In this document: piece by piece, positions 27,856 to 36,360 of the stretch
Position numbering within the stretch: position 1 is the stretch's first letter
Layout: each line of letters opens with the position of its first letter
From: Cognaticolwellia sediminilitoris
GTDB lineage: Bacteria; Pseudomonadota; Gammaproteobacteria; Enterobacterales; Alteromonadaceae
Length of the DNA stretch: 64,000 nt
Direction: 5' to 3'
Assembly (NCBI GenBank): GCA_002104535.1
Contig: NBOG01000003.1
Coordinates: 124,001 to 188,000, forward strand
Made by a program: the position numbers and the translations under genes
The notes under the pieces: generated by a model
What the model was told of the DNA's origin: nothing
The model's input: the letters and a program-made list of their open reading frames with translations, nothing else
Databases searched by the model: none

Positions 27856-28458
27856 ATGATATTTGATTTAGCCGAATTAGATAACCAAGAAAAGTATCGC
27901 CTATTAACTGGCGGAGTAACACCAAGACCGATCGCATGGATAAGTACATGTTCAAAAGATAATATTGATAATCTAGCTCCATATTCATTTTTTACTGTCG
28001 CAAGTTGTAATCCACCCGTTTTACTTTATACGCAAGTCACACAAAGAAGTGGCTTAGATAAAGATACATTGGAAAACCTCAGAACTACAGGTGAGTGCGT
28101 AGTAAATATCGTCAATAGCCCTCTAATTGAATCGATGAACCTGACAAGTACTAATTTGAGTTTTGATGAAAGCGAGTTTAGTTTCGCTAATGTTGACAGT
28201 TGTACAAGTCATAACGTCACGCCGCTTTCAGTTAAAGAGTCACCTATACGTTTTGAATGTACTTTACGTGAGATTATTCCAATTAGTGAATTACCGAGCG
28301 GAGGGACTTTGATTTTACTTGATGTTAAAAGCATATATGTCAGGGATGATCTTTATAAAAATGGGCTGGTCGATCAAAGTTTAGTCGATACTGTTGGGAA
28401 AATGGGCGGAGACCATTTTAGTATCAATGGCAATGTTATTGCTTTAAAAAGACCTTGA
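27856..28458 (+). CDS. Flavin reductase family protein (FMN-binding split barrel)
   Basis: 200 residues. The opening GGVTPRPIAWISTCSKDN followed by NLAPYSFFTVASCNPPVLLY is the standard FMN-binding core of the DIM6/NTAB flavin reductase family, and RSGLDKDTLENLRTTGECVVNIV is the helix that follows. These proteins reduce FMN with NAD(P)H or use it in small oxidoreductase steps. The substrate is unknown and no monooxygenase partner is adjacent. Start ATG with a GGAAC site. Confidence 0.82.
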   Translation: MIFDLAELDNQEKYRLLTGGVTPRPIAWISTCSKDNIDNLAPYSFFTVASCNPPVLLYTQVTQRSGLDKDTLENLRTTGECVVNIVNSPLIESMNLTSTNLSFDESEFSFANVDSCTSHNVTPLSVKESPIRFECTLREIIPISELPSGGTLILLDVKSIYVRDDLYKNGLVDQSLVDTVGKMGGDHFSINGNVIALKRP

Positions 28459-28545
28459 GTTGTATTTTCAACAAACTATTTTAGTGAAAATACATGTTGT
28501 AGCCTTTAGAATATAAAAATTAAATAAAATTAAGAAAGTAGAATA

Positions 28546-28884
28546 ATGTCACTTCCACCTTGCCCTAAATGTAAATCTGAATTTACCTACCAAGATCAAA
28601 CATTACTGATCTGCCCAGAGTGCTCATATGAATGGAGCCCATCAGAAACTAACGATGACTCAGTACTATTTATTGTAAAAGACTCTAACGGAACTCAATT
28701 AAAAGAGGGCGATAAAGTCACTATGATTAAAGACTTGAAAATTAAAGCAAGCTCTCAAGTGATAAAAGTAGGTACTAAAGCCATAATTAAACGCATTAAA
28801 GAAGGCAAAGATCATCAACTGGACTGCAAAATGGATGGTATCGGTGAAATGATGGTAACTGCAAAATTTGTAAAAAGAGCGTAA
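28546..28884 (+). CDS. yjdM: YjdM (PhnA) zinc-ribbon protein
   Basis: 112 residues, the normal size. N-terminal zinc ribbon CPKC...CPEC (residues 6-29), then the conserved C-terminal small beta-barrel with DSNGTQLKEGDKVTMIKDLK and GEMMVTAKFVKRA. The family was once called PhnA by proximity to phosphonate genes in E. coli. It does not break phosphonates and its role is still unclear. Single gene here, with a terminator hairpin about 125 bases downstream. Confidence 0.9.
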   Translation: MSLPPCPKCKSEFTYQDQTLLICPECSYEWSPSETNDDSVLFIVKDSNGTQLKEGDKVTMIKDLKIKASSQVIKVGTKAIIKRIKEGKDHQLDCKMDGIGEMMVTAKFVKRA

Positions 28885-29007
28885 AAGCAAATAAGAGCGA
28901 AGTAGGAGTACAATCTGACACAAGGCAGATAATTTATTAAGCTAACGTTTTATTAGATAAGTAATTTATGACTATTTGGTTATTTTTAGTGTAATTTAGG
29001 TAATAAA

Positions 29008-29031
29008 AAAGCCCTGTAAAAACAAGGCTTT
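29008..29031. terminator. Terminator hairpin between yjdM and tRNA-Pro
   Basis: AAAGCCCTGT (29008-29017), loop AAAA, ACAAGGCTTT (29022-29031) with one mismatch, flanked by an A run on one side. It can end the minus-strand tRNA-Pro transcript and the plus-strand yjdM transcript. Confidence 0.7.
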
Positions 29032-29045
29032 AATTATTTATTGTT

Positions 29046-29122
29046 TGGTCGGAGTAGCAAGATTCGAACTTGCGACCTCACGTCCCCCAGACGCACGCGC
29101 TACCAAGCTGCGCTATACCCCG
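29046..29122 (-). tRNA. tRNA-Pro (anticodon GGG)
   Basis: 77 bases including an encoded CCA. Acceptor arm CGGGGTA pairs with TACTCCG, the T-arm contains GTTCGAATC, and the D-arm contains AGCGCAGCTTGGTAGCGC. The anticodon loop is CTGGGGG, with GGG read at positions 34-36. Standard gammaproteobacterial tRNA-Pro. Confidence 0.93.
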
Positions 29123-29222
29123 AATTATAAGCTTGTTGGGGATTAAAGCTTATGCGGGCTATATTAATGATTTATCCCTTGAATGCAATTAAAAAACCAA
29201 ATCATCATAACCAAGCGTCTAT

Positions 29223-30932
29223 TTATTGAACATTATTGGCTTGTTTACTGAATTGCTTAATAAAATTAACACCATCAATCATTAACGGAAAGTCTGGTTT
29301 TGCTGTAATAGGCGCTGCAAGCTGAATAGAATAACTTTGAAAATTCCCATTCTGGTCAACAAACATCGACTTGTCTTTATTAAATACCACAATGCCGTTA
29401 TCCATAGTATTAGCAATTATACGGTCTTTATTTAACCCTTTAATGTCATTACCATTACTAAAGCTTTTTGCTTCAATATCACAGCCTAACCATTGTTTAA
29501 TCAGGGTAGGTTGTAGATCCATGTGACTAGTTAATTTGTTAACCGCTTTATTTTTAGTTTCTGGAATTACCATTAAGGCCGGTTTAATTGATAAGCTTGT
29601 TTCTGCTGTACGATTACCAATTGAACTGACCCAAAGAATATCTTTATTTTTGTTAGCCGTTTGGCTCTTATTTTGCGCGCTCATTAAGGCATCTAAAAAC
29701 AACTCAAACTGGTAACTGTTATTTCCTTTGAAATAAAACACGTGCAAACCAGGTGCGTAGCTATTTAATTTATCGGCAAAAATAAGGCTAGAAATATCGT
29801 CCAAATGAGTCATAGGCGGGAACAACTCATTTGTTAAGCTCAACAACCCTTTTGAGTTAATAGTTGCAGCTTCACTGTTATCTTCACCAACGATAGTGAA
29901 TGTTTTTGCTAATTTCTTGTCATTAATAATTTGAAATAAAAGCGGTTGAGCTTGTTGCTCTAATAAAGCGCTTTTATAGATACTAGGTAAACTATAAAAC
30001 AAGTTAAACCAGGCTTCTTTTGGTAACGCGTTATCAACATGATTATCTAGCGAGAGCATGCCATGCTTGACTCTTTGCTTAATTTTATTCAATTGCTTAG
30101 CTTGTAAAGTCTGGTCTGTGATCACCATAAAAACAGAGCGCTCGATTGCTGAATTATCAGCACATTGGCCGTTATAAACAGGGTATTGTGGTACGGCATC
30201 AGTAAAGGCAAGTGGATGATTGCGACGAGCTATATAGTCTACTTGATCAAACATACCGTATTTTGTTAACAAGGTTTTTGCCGTAGAAGGATAAGACAGC
30301 GGTAAAACCGTGTCTTGTCGCAACACGTCATATTCTAAATTAGCATCGGCCCAAATATGAACAATATGACTAAAGAAGAAAAATACCACGAGCGGTATAA
30401 CTACAAAGCGGGCATAAATTGTTTTTTGTAATTCTTTTAAATGCTTCCAAGCATAATTAGAAGCAACTAATTGAAAAGCTAATATGACTAAGGTTAAGAC
30501 TAAGCTAACAAACCAAAACGCACGGCTGTTTTGTTGTATTTCGTTACCAATGAGTTCTAAAATTGGAGCACTTGAAGAAATATTTAAATGATAGCCTAAA
30601 CGTGTATAAATAAAGGCATCGAGTAACAATAATAATAATTCAGCGGTAAAAACGACAGAAGCGACGACTCTGATGAATCTTGTTCGTGGAAATAATATGG
30701 TGATCGGAAACAAAATGAGTACAAAACTCATAAACGTTAAGAAAGCCATATGGCTTAACCACGTTGTCACTAAATAAGTGTGTCCTAGAAAAGTTTCAGG
30801 GGCTGATTCACTAAAAACATAAATTGACGATAATAATATCGCAGCAATAATGTTGAAAAAAGTGAACCAGTGACTCCAGCTAATTAACTGTAATAGGCGC
30901 TTACTATAGGGTTTTGATTCAAATGAAACCAT
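29223..30932 (-). CDS. yejM: YejM/PbgA-like DUF3413 inner-membrane protein (sulfatase fold)
   Basis: 569 residues, close to E. coli YejM (586). Five transmembrane helices in about residues 15-195 form the DUF3413 part, followed by the extracytoplasmic sulfatase-like domain. The opening KRLLQLISWSHWFTFFNII is characteristic. The metal-site residues of true sulfatases are largely missing (FMVITDQT in place of the usual VDSLR), as expected for a pseudo-enzyme. In E. coli it senses periplasmic LPS and protects LpxC regulation by binding LapB. Follows yejL by 39 bases, and yejK is divergent. Confidence 0.88.
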   Translation of the reverse strand: MVSFESKPYSKRLLQLISWSHWFTFFNIIAAILLSSIYVFSESAPETFLGHTYLVTTWLSHMAFLTFMSFVLILFPITILFPRTRFIRVVASVVFTAELLLLLLDAFIYTRLGYHLNISSSAPILELIGNEIQQNSRAFWFVSLVLTLVILAFQLVASNYAWKHLKELQKTIYARFVVIPLVVFFFFSHIVHIWADANLEYDVLRQDTVLPLSYPSTAKTLLTKYGMFDQVDYIARRNHPLAFTDAVPQYPVYNGQCADNSAIERSVFMVITDQTLQAKQLNKIKQRVKHGMLSLDNHVDNALPKEAWFNLFYSLPSIYKSALLEQQAQPLLFQIINDKKLAKTFTIVGEDNSEAATINSKGLLSLTNELFPPMTHLDDISSLIFADKLNSYAPGLHVFYFKGNNSYQFELFLDALMSAQNKSQTANKNKDILWVSSIGNRTAETSLSIKPALMVIPETKNKAVNKLTSHMDLQPTLIKQWLGCDIEAKSFSNGNDIKGLNKDRIIANTMDNGIVVFNKDKSMFVDQNGNFQSYSIQLAAPITAKPDFPLMIDGVNFIKQFSKQANNVQ

Positions 30933-30971
30933 CGCGTCGTTAAATTCTCTTATTATTGTTAATGAATATTT

Positions 30972-31193
30972 TTATTTCGATTTTTGTATCGATTGCTTTA
31001 ATGCACTGGTAAAATTATCTACTATAACTTCTCGTTGCTTTTCTGGCACATTATTTATAATAATTTCTGTCAGAGTATTTCCTAGACACATCAGCGCTAG
31101 ATCAGGGGTTGCAGACTCATTTACGAGTACGTCATGCAAATCTTTAATAATTTTTTCTACACGTTCGTTGGAATACTTGGATACAATAGGCAT
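30972..31193 (-). CDS. yejL: YejL family protein (DUF1414)
   Basis: 73 residues from ATG 31193 ([16 protein letters not shown]), which matches family starts; a GTG three codons earlier is less likely. Small helical protein of unknown function, conserved next to yejM in gammaproteobacteria. The conserved block [19 protein letters not shown] is present. Probably cotranscribed with yejM. Confidence 0.9.
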   Translation of the reverse strand: MPIVSKYSNERVEKIIKDLHDVLVNESATPDLALMCLGNTLTEIIINNVPEKQREVIVDNFTSALKQSIQKSK

Positions 31194-31272
31194 CTTAAAC
31201 ACTTAATGGTAATTTAATAAACAAACACTAAGTTTATCAAATGCCCGAACAATATAATACTGACCTTTATCT

Positions 31273-32370
31273 ATGAGCTTAATAATTTCGAATATCGCAC
31301 TACATTTTTTATCAAAAAAAGAAGAAACTGGTGAAGTTATACTCAGGTTAGGCCCTGAAAATATCTCAGCTAGTAGTAAAATAGAAAGCTTTGTTGATGC
31401 ACTGCATAAAATTTATAATAGCAAGGGTAGTAAGGCATACGGCCATTTCTCATCGATGCCTGCTGAGGGTGAAAAAGCCCGTTTTGTTGATATTATGGAA
31501 AGTTATTTAGGTGATGCTCAAAGTTTTTATCAATTTAGTAACCAAGCAGTAAATTTATTGAAAAATGAATTAGAAAAGTACGATCTTGCTGAAACCGGTT
31601 ATTTAATTATTTGTCATTATGAATATATGGGTGGACGTTACCTATTAGCCGCAATCATCCCAATATCAGAACATTACTCTGTCGATGGTGAGCTAAACAT
31701 ATCTGCCGATCAGCATTTAGACACTAATAAACTTCAGTTAGCAGCCCGAATCGATTTATTTGATTATCAAGATAATGCCGAAGGTAATCGCTATATTTCA
31801 TTTATTAAAGGCCGTGCAGGTAGAAAAGTATCTGACTTTTTCTTAGATTTTTTAAGTTGTGAAGAAGGCCTAAATTCTAAAGAGCAAACACAAACACTAG
31901 TGCAAGCGGTAGAGGACTACGTTTCTGTTAATCAATTTGATGCTAATGAAAAGCAACAAACTCGAAAAGAGTTATTAAGTTACTGTAAAGAGCAAAAAGA
32001 ATCAGCTCAAGACGTTTCGTTACAAGAATTGGGTAGCGTTATTAAAACTGAAGAAAGCGGTAAAGACTTTTACAAATTTTGCCAAGAACAATCTTACCCA
32101 ATTGAAGAATCGTTCCCACATGATCAAGCAGTAGTTAATAAAGTAACTAAGTACGCAGGGTACGGTAATGGTATTAGTTTAAGTTTTGAACGTAGTCATT
32201 TTGGTCAAGATGTAGTTTATAACCAGGCCAATGAAAGCATTACTATATTTAAAGTACCACCGAATTTAAAGGCGCAGCTGCTAGATTTACTTGAAAACAA
32301 TGCTAAGCAAAGTCAGCAACAAGCCATTGCCAGCAACGCAAATAATGAAACACCTGACGCTGAATTTTAA
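31273..32370 (+). CDS. yejK: Nucleoid-associated protein YejK (NdpA)
   Basis: 365 residues, a little over the E. coli length of 335; the extra part is a low-complexity C-terminus rich in Gln, Asn and Ala. The family core is clear: the N-terminal RLGPENISASSKIESFVDAL, then YLIICHYEYMGGRYLLAAIIP, then YISFIKGRAGRKVSDFFLDF and EESFPHDQAVVNK. Binds DNA and is found in the nucleoid. Divergent from yejL, with 79 bases between the starts. pyrC follows after 37 bases. Confidence 0.92.
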   Translation: MSLIISNIALHFLSKKEETGEVILRLGPENISASSKIESFVDALHKIYNSKGSKAYGHFSSMPAEGEKARFVDIMESYLGDAQSFYQFSNQAVNLLKNELEKYDLAETGYLIICHYEYMGGRYLLAAIIPISEHYSVDGELNISADQHLDTNKLQLAARIDLFDYQDNAEGNRYISFIKGRAGRKVSDFFLDFLSCEEGLNSKEQTQTLVQAVEDYVSVNQFDANEKQQTRKELLSYCKEQKESAQDVSLQELGSVIKTEESGKDFYKFCQEQSYPIEESFPHDQAVVNKVTKYAGYGNGISLSFERSHFGQDVVYNQANESITIFKVPPNLKAQLLDLLENNAKQSQQQAIASNANNETPDAEF

Positions 32371-32407
32371 AGCACAAGTACACGAATAAATTTCTTAGGA
32401 TTTACAA

Positions 32408-33436
32408 ATGACAACTCTTACGATTACAAGGCCAGACGATTGGCATGTTCATTTACGCGATGGCGTAGCCCTAAAAAACACAGTAGCTGACATTAGTCGT
32501 TATTTTGGCCGCGCTATTATAATGCCTAATTTGGTTCCGCCAGTAACGAATGCAGAGTTAGCTACCCAATATCATCAACGTATTATGGCTGCACAGCCAA
32601 GCAAACAGTTTCAACCTTTAATGGTTTTGTATTTAACGGATCAAACTACCGCTGCTGATATTAAAGCAGCTAAAGCTACTGGTCTTGTTTATGCGGCCAA
32701 GCTCTACCCAGCGGGTGCTACAACAAATTCTTCTTCAGGTGTAACCAGTGTTGATAACATTGCTAGTGTTTTAGCTGCAATGGAAGCTGAAAACATGCCT
32801 TTATTAGTGCATGGTGAAGTGACCGATCATGACATTGATATTTTTGATCGTGAAGCGGTTTTTATTGATACCATTTTACGTCCATTAGTAGCTAAATACC
32901 CAACACTTAAAATAGTGTTAGAGCATATAACGACTAAAAATGCCGTTGATTTTGTAAACGAAGCTGGTGACAACGTAGCCGCTACCATTACTGTTCACCA
33001 CTTACTGTTTAACCGTAATCACATGTTGGTTGGTGGTATTCGTCCGCACTTTTATTGCTTACCAATTTTAAAACGTAACATTCATCAACAAGCCTTGATT
33101 GAAGCGGCAACTAGCGGTAGTGAAAAGTTCTTTTTAGGTACTGATTCTGCGCCACACCCTCAACACGCTAAAGAAGCGGCTTGCGGCTGTGCCGGTGCTT
33201 ATACCGCACATGCTGCAATCGAACTATATGCCGAAGCATTTGAACAAGCCGGAGCCTTAGATAAACTTGAAGGTTTTGCTAGCTTGCATGGCCCTAAATT
33301 TTATAATTTACCGGTCAACACAGACAAAATAACCTTAGTTAAGAATACATGGGATATACCAGCAACGCTTTCATTTGGTGATGAAGTTGTTGTGCCAATT
33401 CGCGCTAATGAAACTATTGCTTGGCAAGTACAATAA
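32408..33436 (+). CDS. pyrC: Dihydroorotase PyrC (type II)
   Basis: 342 residues, the standard length. First zinc histidines in [10 protein letters not shown] (residues 11-20), the carboxylated lysine in [14 protein letters not shown] (about residue 98), the histidine in LVHGEV (about 134), VLEHITT (about 174) and the catalytic aspartate in LGTDSAPH (about 245). Catalyses ring closure of carbamoyl aspartate in pyrimidine synthesis in the cytosol. Ribosome site TAGGA nine bases upstream. The next gene starts 14 bases downstream. Confidence 0.95.
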   Translation: MTTLTITRPDDWHVHLRDGVALKNTVADISRYFGRAIIMPNLVPPVTNAELATQYHQRIMAAQPSKQFQPLMVLYLTDQTTAADIKAAKATGLVYAAKLYPAGATTNSSSGVTSVDNIASVLAAMEAENMPLLVHGEVTDHDIDIFDREAVFIDTILRPLVAKYPTLKIVLEHITTKNAVDFVNEAGDNVAATITVHHLLFNRNHMLVGGIRPHFYCLPILKRNIHQQALIEAATSGSEKFFLGTDSAPHPQHAKEAACGCAGAYTAHAAIELYAEAFEQAGALDKLEGFASLHGPKFYNLPVNTDKITLVKNTWDIPATLSFGDEVVVPIRANETIAWQVQ

Positions 33437-33450
33437 AAGAGGAGTAAAAA

Positions 33451-34332
33451 ATGCAGTTATTTGTAAATGATTTAACCGTGATTGACTTTTCTTACTGTTG
33501 TACATCTCGAGGCATAGTTGGCGAAAGTTGGATTGTTGATGTCTTACTAGACGGTAGTTTGAATGAAATGAGCATGGTGCTTGATTTTGCAGTCGTTAAA
33601 AAGCAAATTAAAGCCATAATTGATGATGCTGTCGATCACAAATTACTGTTACCGCTGTCTGATAAAGGCATTACTGTTGCAGATTCAACGAAGCGTGAAG
33701 GTCACGAATTTGTTGACTTTTGCTCAAAACAAGGCAATTACTACTTACAGTCTCCAAAATGTGCATTTGCCAAAATAGAAACTGAAACTATTGATATTCC
33801 TTCAGTTACCGCATATTTAACTAAAATCATCCTCGCTCAATTGCCGAGAAATGTTGAAGGTTTAACGCTTAATTTACGTCCTGAAAAAATTGATGGTGCG
33901 TATTATCATTACACCCACGGTTTGAAGTTACATGATGGTAATTGTCAGCGTATTGCGCATGGTCACCGCTCAAAAATTCATATCTATAAAAATGGCCAGC
34001 GTTCAACTGCATTAGAAGAGGTGTGGAGTTTGCGTTGGCAAGATATTTATTTAGCCAGTGAAGCCGACCGCATAGCACAGAATGAATTAGAGCTTTCTAC
34101 ATCAGCTTTAGCTAATTTGACACCCGATCACCAATTTTTCTCTTATTTCGCGCCACAAGGGCGTTTTGATATTGCGGTTCCAAGTTCAATATTAGATGTA
34201 GTAGATTGTGACTCAACAGTTGAATTACTCGCTGACTTTATTGTTCGTCAACTTAAAAAACAAGCGCCTAATGATGAATTTAAAGTTGTGGCATTTGAAG
34301 GTGTCGCCAAAGGAGCTATTGCTAATGGTTAA
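33451..34332 (+). CDS. Doubled QueD/6-pyruvoyl-tetrahydropterin synthase-like protein
   Basis: 293 residues, about twice a QueD. The C-terminal half has the full set: THGLKLHDGNCQRIAHGHRS supplies the zinc histidines and the cysteine, then PDHQFF the Asp-His pair, and VVAFEG the glutamate. The N-terminal half keeps the fold pattern and a VDHKLLLP pair, but FSYCCTSRGIVGESW has lost the zinc histidines. It probably makes carboxytetrahydropterin or a related pterin; whether it serves queuosine synthesis cannot be told. Strong ribosome site GAGGAG. Sits between pyrC and an M23 peptidase in an apparent operon. Confidence 0.72.
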   Translation: MQLFVNDLTVIDFSYCCTSRGIVGESWIVDVLLDGSLNEMSMVLDFAVVKKQIKAIIDDAVDHKLLLPLSDKGITVADSTKREGHEFVDFCSKQGNYYLQSPKCAFAKIETETIDIPSVTAYLTKIILAQLPRNVEGLTLNLRPEKIDGAYYHYTHGLKLHDGNCQRIAHGHRSKIHIYKNGQRSTALEEVWSLRWQDIYLASEADRIAQNELELSTSALANLTPDHQFFSYFAPQGRFDIAVPSSILDVVDCDSTVELLADFIVRQLKKQAPNDEFKVVAFEGVAKGAIANG

Positions 34333-35155
34333 AACCCGTTCACTATTGTGTAAACTTTCATTTGTTGTTTGTTTGATGTCATTTCAAATATCAGCTTCAC
34401 AAACCCAGTTAACAGAGCAGTTTTTTCAAGGTGCTTTAATTGTCGGTAAAACCGCACCGGAGAATAAAGTCACCCTCAATGGTAAGCCATTAAAGGTTTC
34501 AAAAAATGGTGATTACGCTTTAGGGTTTAGCCGAGATGAAAAAAACAATAGCGAATTAGTTATAACTAGCCCCAATGGCGACGTTGAAAAGCGACTATTA
34601 AAACCCCTCAAACGTGAGTACAACATTCAACGTGTTGAAGGAATTTCAAAGAAAATTATGAACCCCAACAAAAAGGCAAATGTTCGAGTTGGGCAAGACA
34701 ACAAAAAAATTAAAGCCGCACGTAAAATAGATAGTAACTTAACCGCTTTTGCTCAAGGTTTTATTGCGCCTATTGATGGTATTATCACGGGCGTATACGG
34801 AAGCCAACGTTATTATAATGGTGTACCTAAAACACCTCACTATGGGTTAGATTATGCTGGCGATAAAGGTGACCCTGTTAAAGCTCCTGCTGATGGTGTT
34901 GTGCTAATGTATGTACCTGACATGTTCTACTCAGGCGGCACTATGATCATCGATCATGGCCACGGTGTTAGCTCAACTTTTTTGCATTTAAGTGATGCGT
35001 ATGTAAAAGTTGGGGATAAAGTCAATCAAGGACAACTTGTTGCAGCAGTTGGCGCAAGTGGCAGGGCAACCGGGCCGCATTTAGATTGGCGAATTAACTG
35101 GTTTAATATGCGTTTAGATCCCGCCTTAGTACTTAAACTCGAACCGTTAAAGTAA
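34325..35155 (+). CDS. Secreted M23 family metallopeptidase (LytM/peptidoglycan type)
   Basis: 276 residues from ATG 34325, which overlaps the previous stop by eight bases; the open frame upstream is inside the other gene. Signal peptide 1-24 (ending near ISAS), a helical/linker region with basic stretches, then the M23 domain: TPHYGLDYAG supplies the first zinc histidine and aspartate. The usual final HxH is HLD here (GPHLDWRINW). That variant is common in a gammaproteobacterial subgroup, so activity is probably retained but unproven. Likely trims cell-wall cross-links in the periplasm. Confidence 0.85.
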   Translation: MVKTRSLLCKLSFVVCLMSFQISASQTQLTEQFFQGALIVGKTAPENKVTLNGKPLKVSKNGDYALGFSRDEKNNSELVITSPNGDVEKRLLKPLKREYNIQRVEGISKKIMNPNKKANVRVGQDNKKIKAARKIDSNLTAFAQGFIAPIDGIITGVYGSQRYYNGVPKTPHYGLDYAGDKGDPVKAPADGVVLMYVPDMFYSGGTMIIDHGHGVSSTFLHLSDAYVKVGDKVNQGQLVAAVGASGRATGPHLDWRINWFNMRLDPALVLKLEPLK

Positions 35156-35188
35156 CTTTCTTAAACAATAAGGACAGTAAACCAATTC

Positions 35189-35947
35189 ATGAATAAATTT
35201 TTAGTATTATTCTTTTGTTTAACTCTCAATTTCACCAGCCAAGCTAAAAGCTTACAAGTTGGTTGGGAGTTATGGTTTCCTTATCAATACCGTAATGCCC
35301 AACAAGAACTTATTGGTTTAGATTTTGAAATTTTTAATACTGTTTTTAAAAAAGCCGGTTATACAACAGAGTTTACAGAGCTGCCTTGGAAACGTCATTT
35401 ACACTATATAAAAACTGGTGTAATGGATGTTGCGATGGGTGCATCAAAAAGTGAAGAAAGAGAGAGATACGCAAACTTTAGCCAAGCCTACCGCCAAGAA
35501 ACAGTTAAACTCTATGTTAGAAATGGTAAAGCCAAAGATATTAAATTAAGCAAACTTTCTGAACTTGCTAGTAGTAAGTATATGTTCGGTATCGAGAGCG
35601 GTTATTATTATGGTGATGAATACCAAGAATTGATGAAAACACCTGAGTTTCGTGAGCATATTATAGAAGTAGTTGATATTGAAGAAAATGTAACATTATT
35701 ACTTGAAGGGCACATTGATGGTTTCCTTGTAAGTCCCGAAACAATAAAAGCATTCTCGAAAAAATACAAAATGAACGGTGAATTTGAGCAGCACCCTATA
35801 AGTATTTATCAAGCTGATATACATATTATGTTCAGTAAACTTTCAACAGATCCTATTATGGTTAAAGCGATTGATGATGCTATTAGCGAATTAACGCAAT
35901 CAGGTGAGTTAACTAAGATACTTAACAAATGGACTGTACTTAATTAA
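35189..35947 (+). CDS. Periplasmic solute-binding protein, family 3
   Basis: 252 residues with a signal peptide (1-19, ending near SQAKS). Body: VGWELWFPYQYRNAQQELIGL, DFEIFNTVFKKAGYTTEF, MDVAMGASKSEERERYANF, and ending ELTQSGELTKILNKW, the typical SBP_bac_3 layout. No transporter genes adjoin it. It starts 33 bases after the M23 gene, so may share its transcript. Ligand unknown. A terminator hairpin follows at 36002. Confidence 0.78.
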   Translation: MNKFLVLFFCLTLNFTSQAKSLQVGWELWFPYQYRNAQQELIGLDFEIFNTVFKKAGYTTEFTELPWKRHLHYIKTGVMDVAMGASKSEERERYANFSQAYRQETVKLYVRNGKAKDIKLSKLSELASSKYMFGIESGYYYGDEYQELMKTPEFREHIIEVVDIEENVTLLLEGHIDGFLVSPETIKAFSKKYKMNGEFEQHPISIYQADIHIMFSKLSTDPIMVKAIDDAISELTQSGELTKILNKWTVLN

Positions 35948-36001
35948 CTAATTAGTTAGCCAGTATAACCATGTTTTACTCGCGTCCAAACACATCCCAA
36001 T

Positions 36002-36029
36002 AAGCCGTAAAATTTTATTTCACGGCTTT
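36002..36029 (+). terminator. Probable rho-independent terminator
   Basis: AAGCCGT (36002-36008) and ACGGCTT (36022-36028) form a seven-base stem with a 13-base loop, followed by T-rich sequence. It lies 55 bases after the binding-protein stop. The remainder of 36030-36360 is AT-rich, with no gene seen; it should hold the promoter of the next gene. Confidence 0.6.
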
Positions 36030-36360
36030 CTTAGTATCAAATTCATCACAGCTTTTCGTTAAATCAAAGTTCTGCATACAATAATTACTTATATTTCCTC
36101 ATATATAAGAGCAGAATTGACTGATTTTAATAATTATTTTATGAATAAGTGTTTTTTTAATAAAAAATTAACTACTATTAATTTGAGCTCAACAAACAAT
36201 AAATGATCAATGTTTTTGTTTATGATAGCAGAGGAAGTAAATACATAACTTAAGTCTTTACAAAGCCTTAAATAAGGGAGATTATTTAAAAATAGTTTAA
36301 TAATAATAATCACAATAAATTAATCATATTGCTATAAATCAGAACAGAGAGTAGTAGGAC

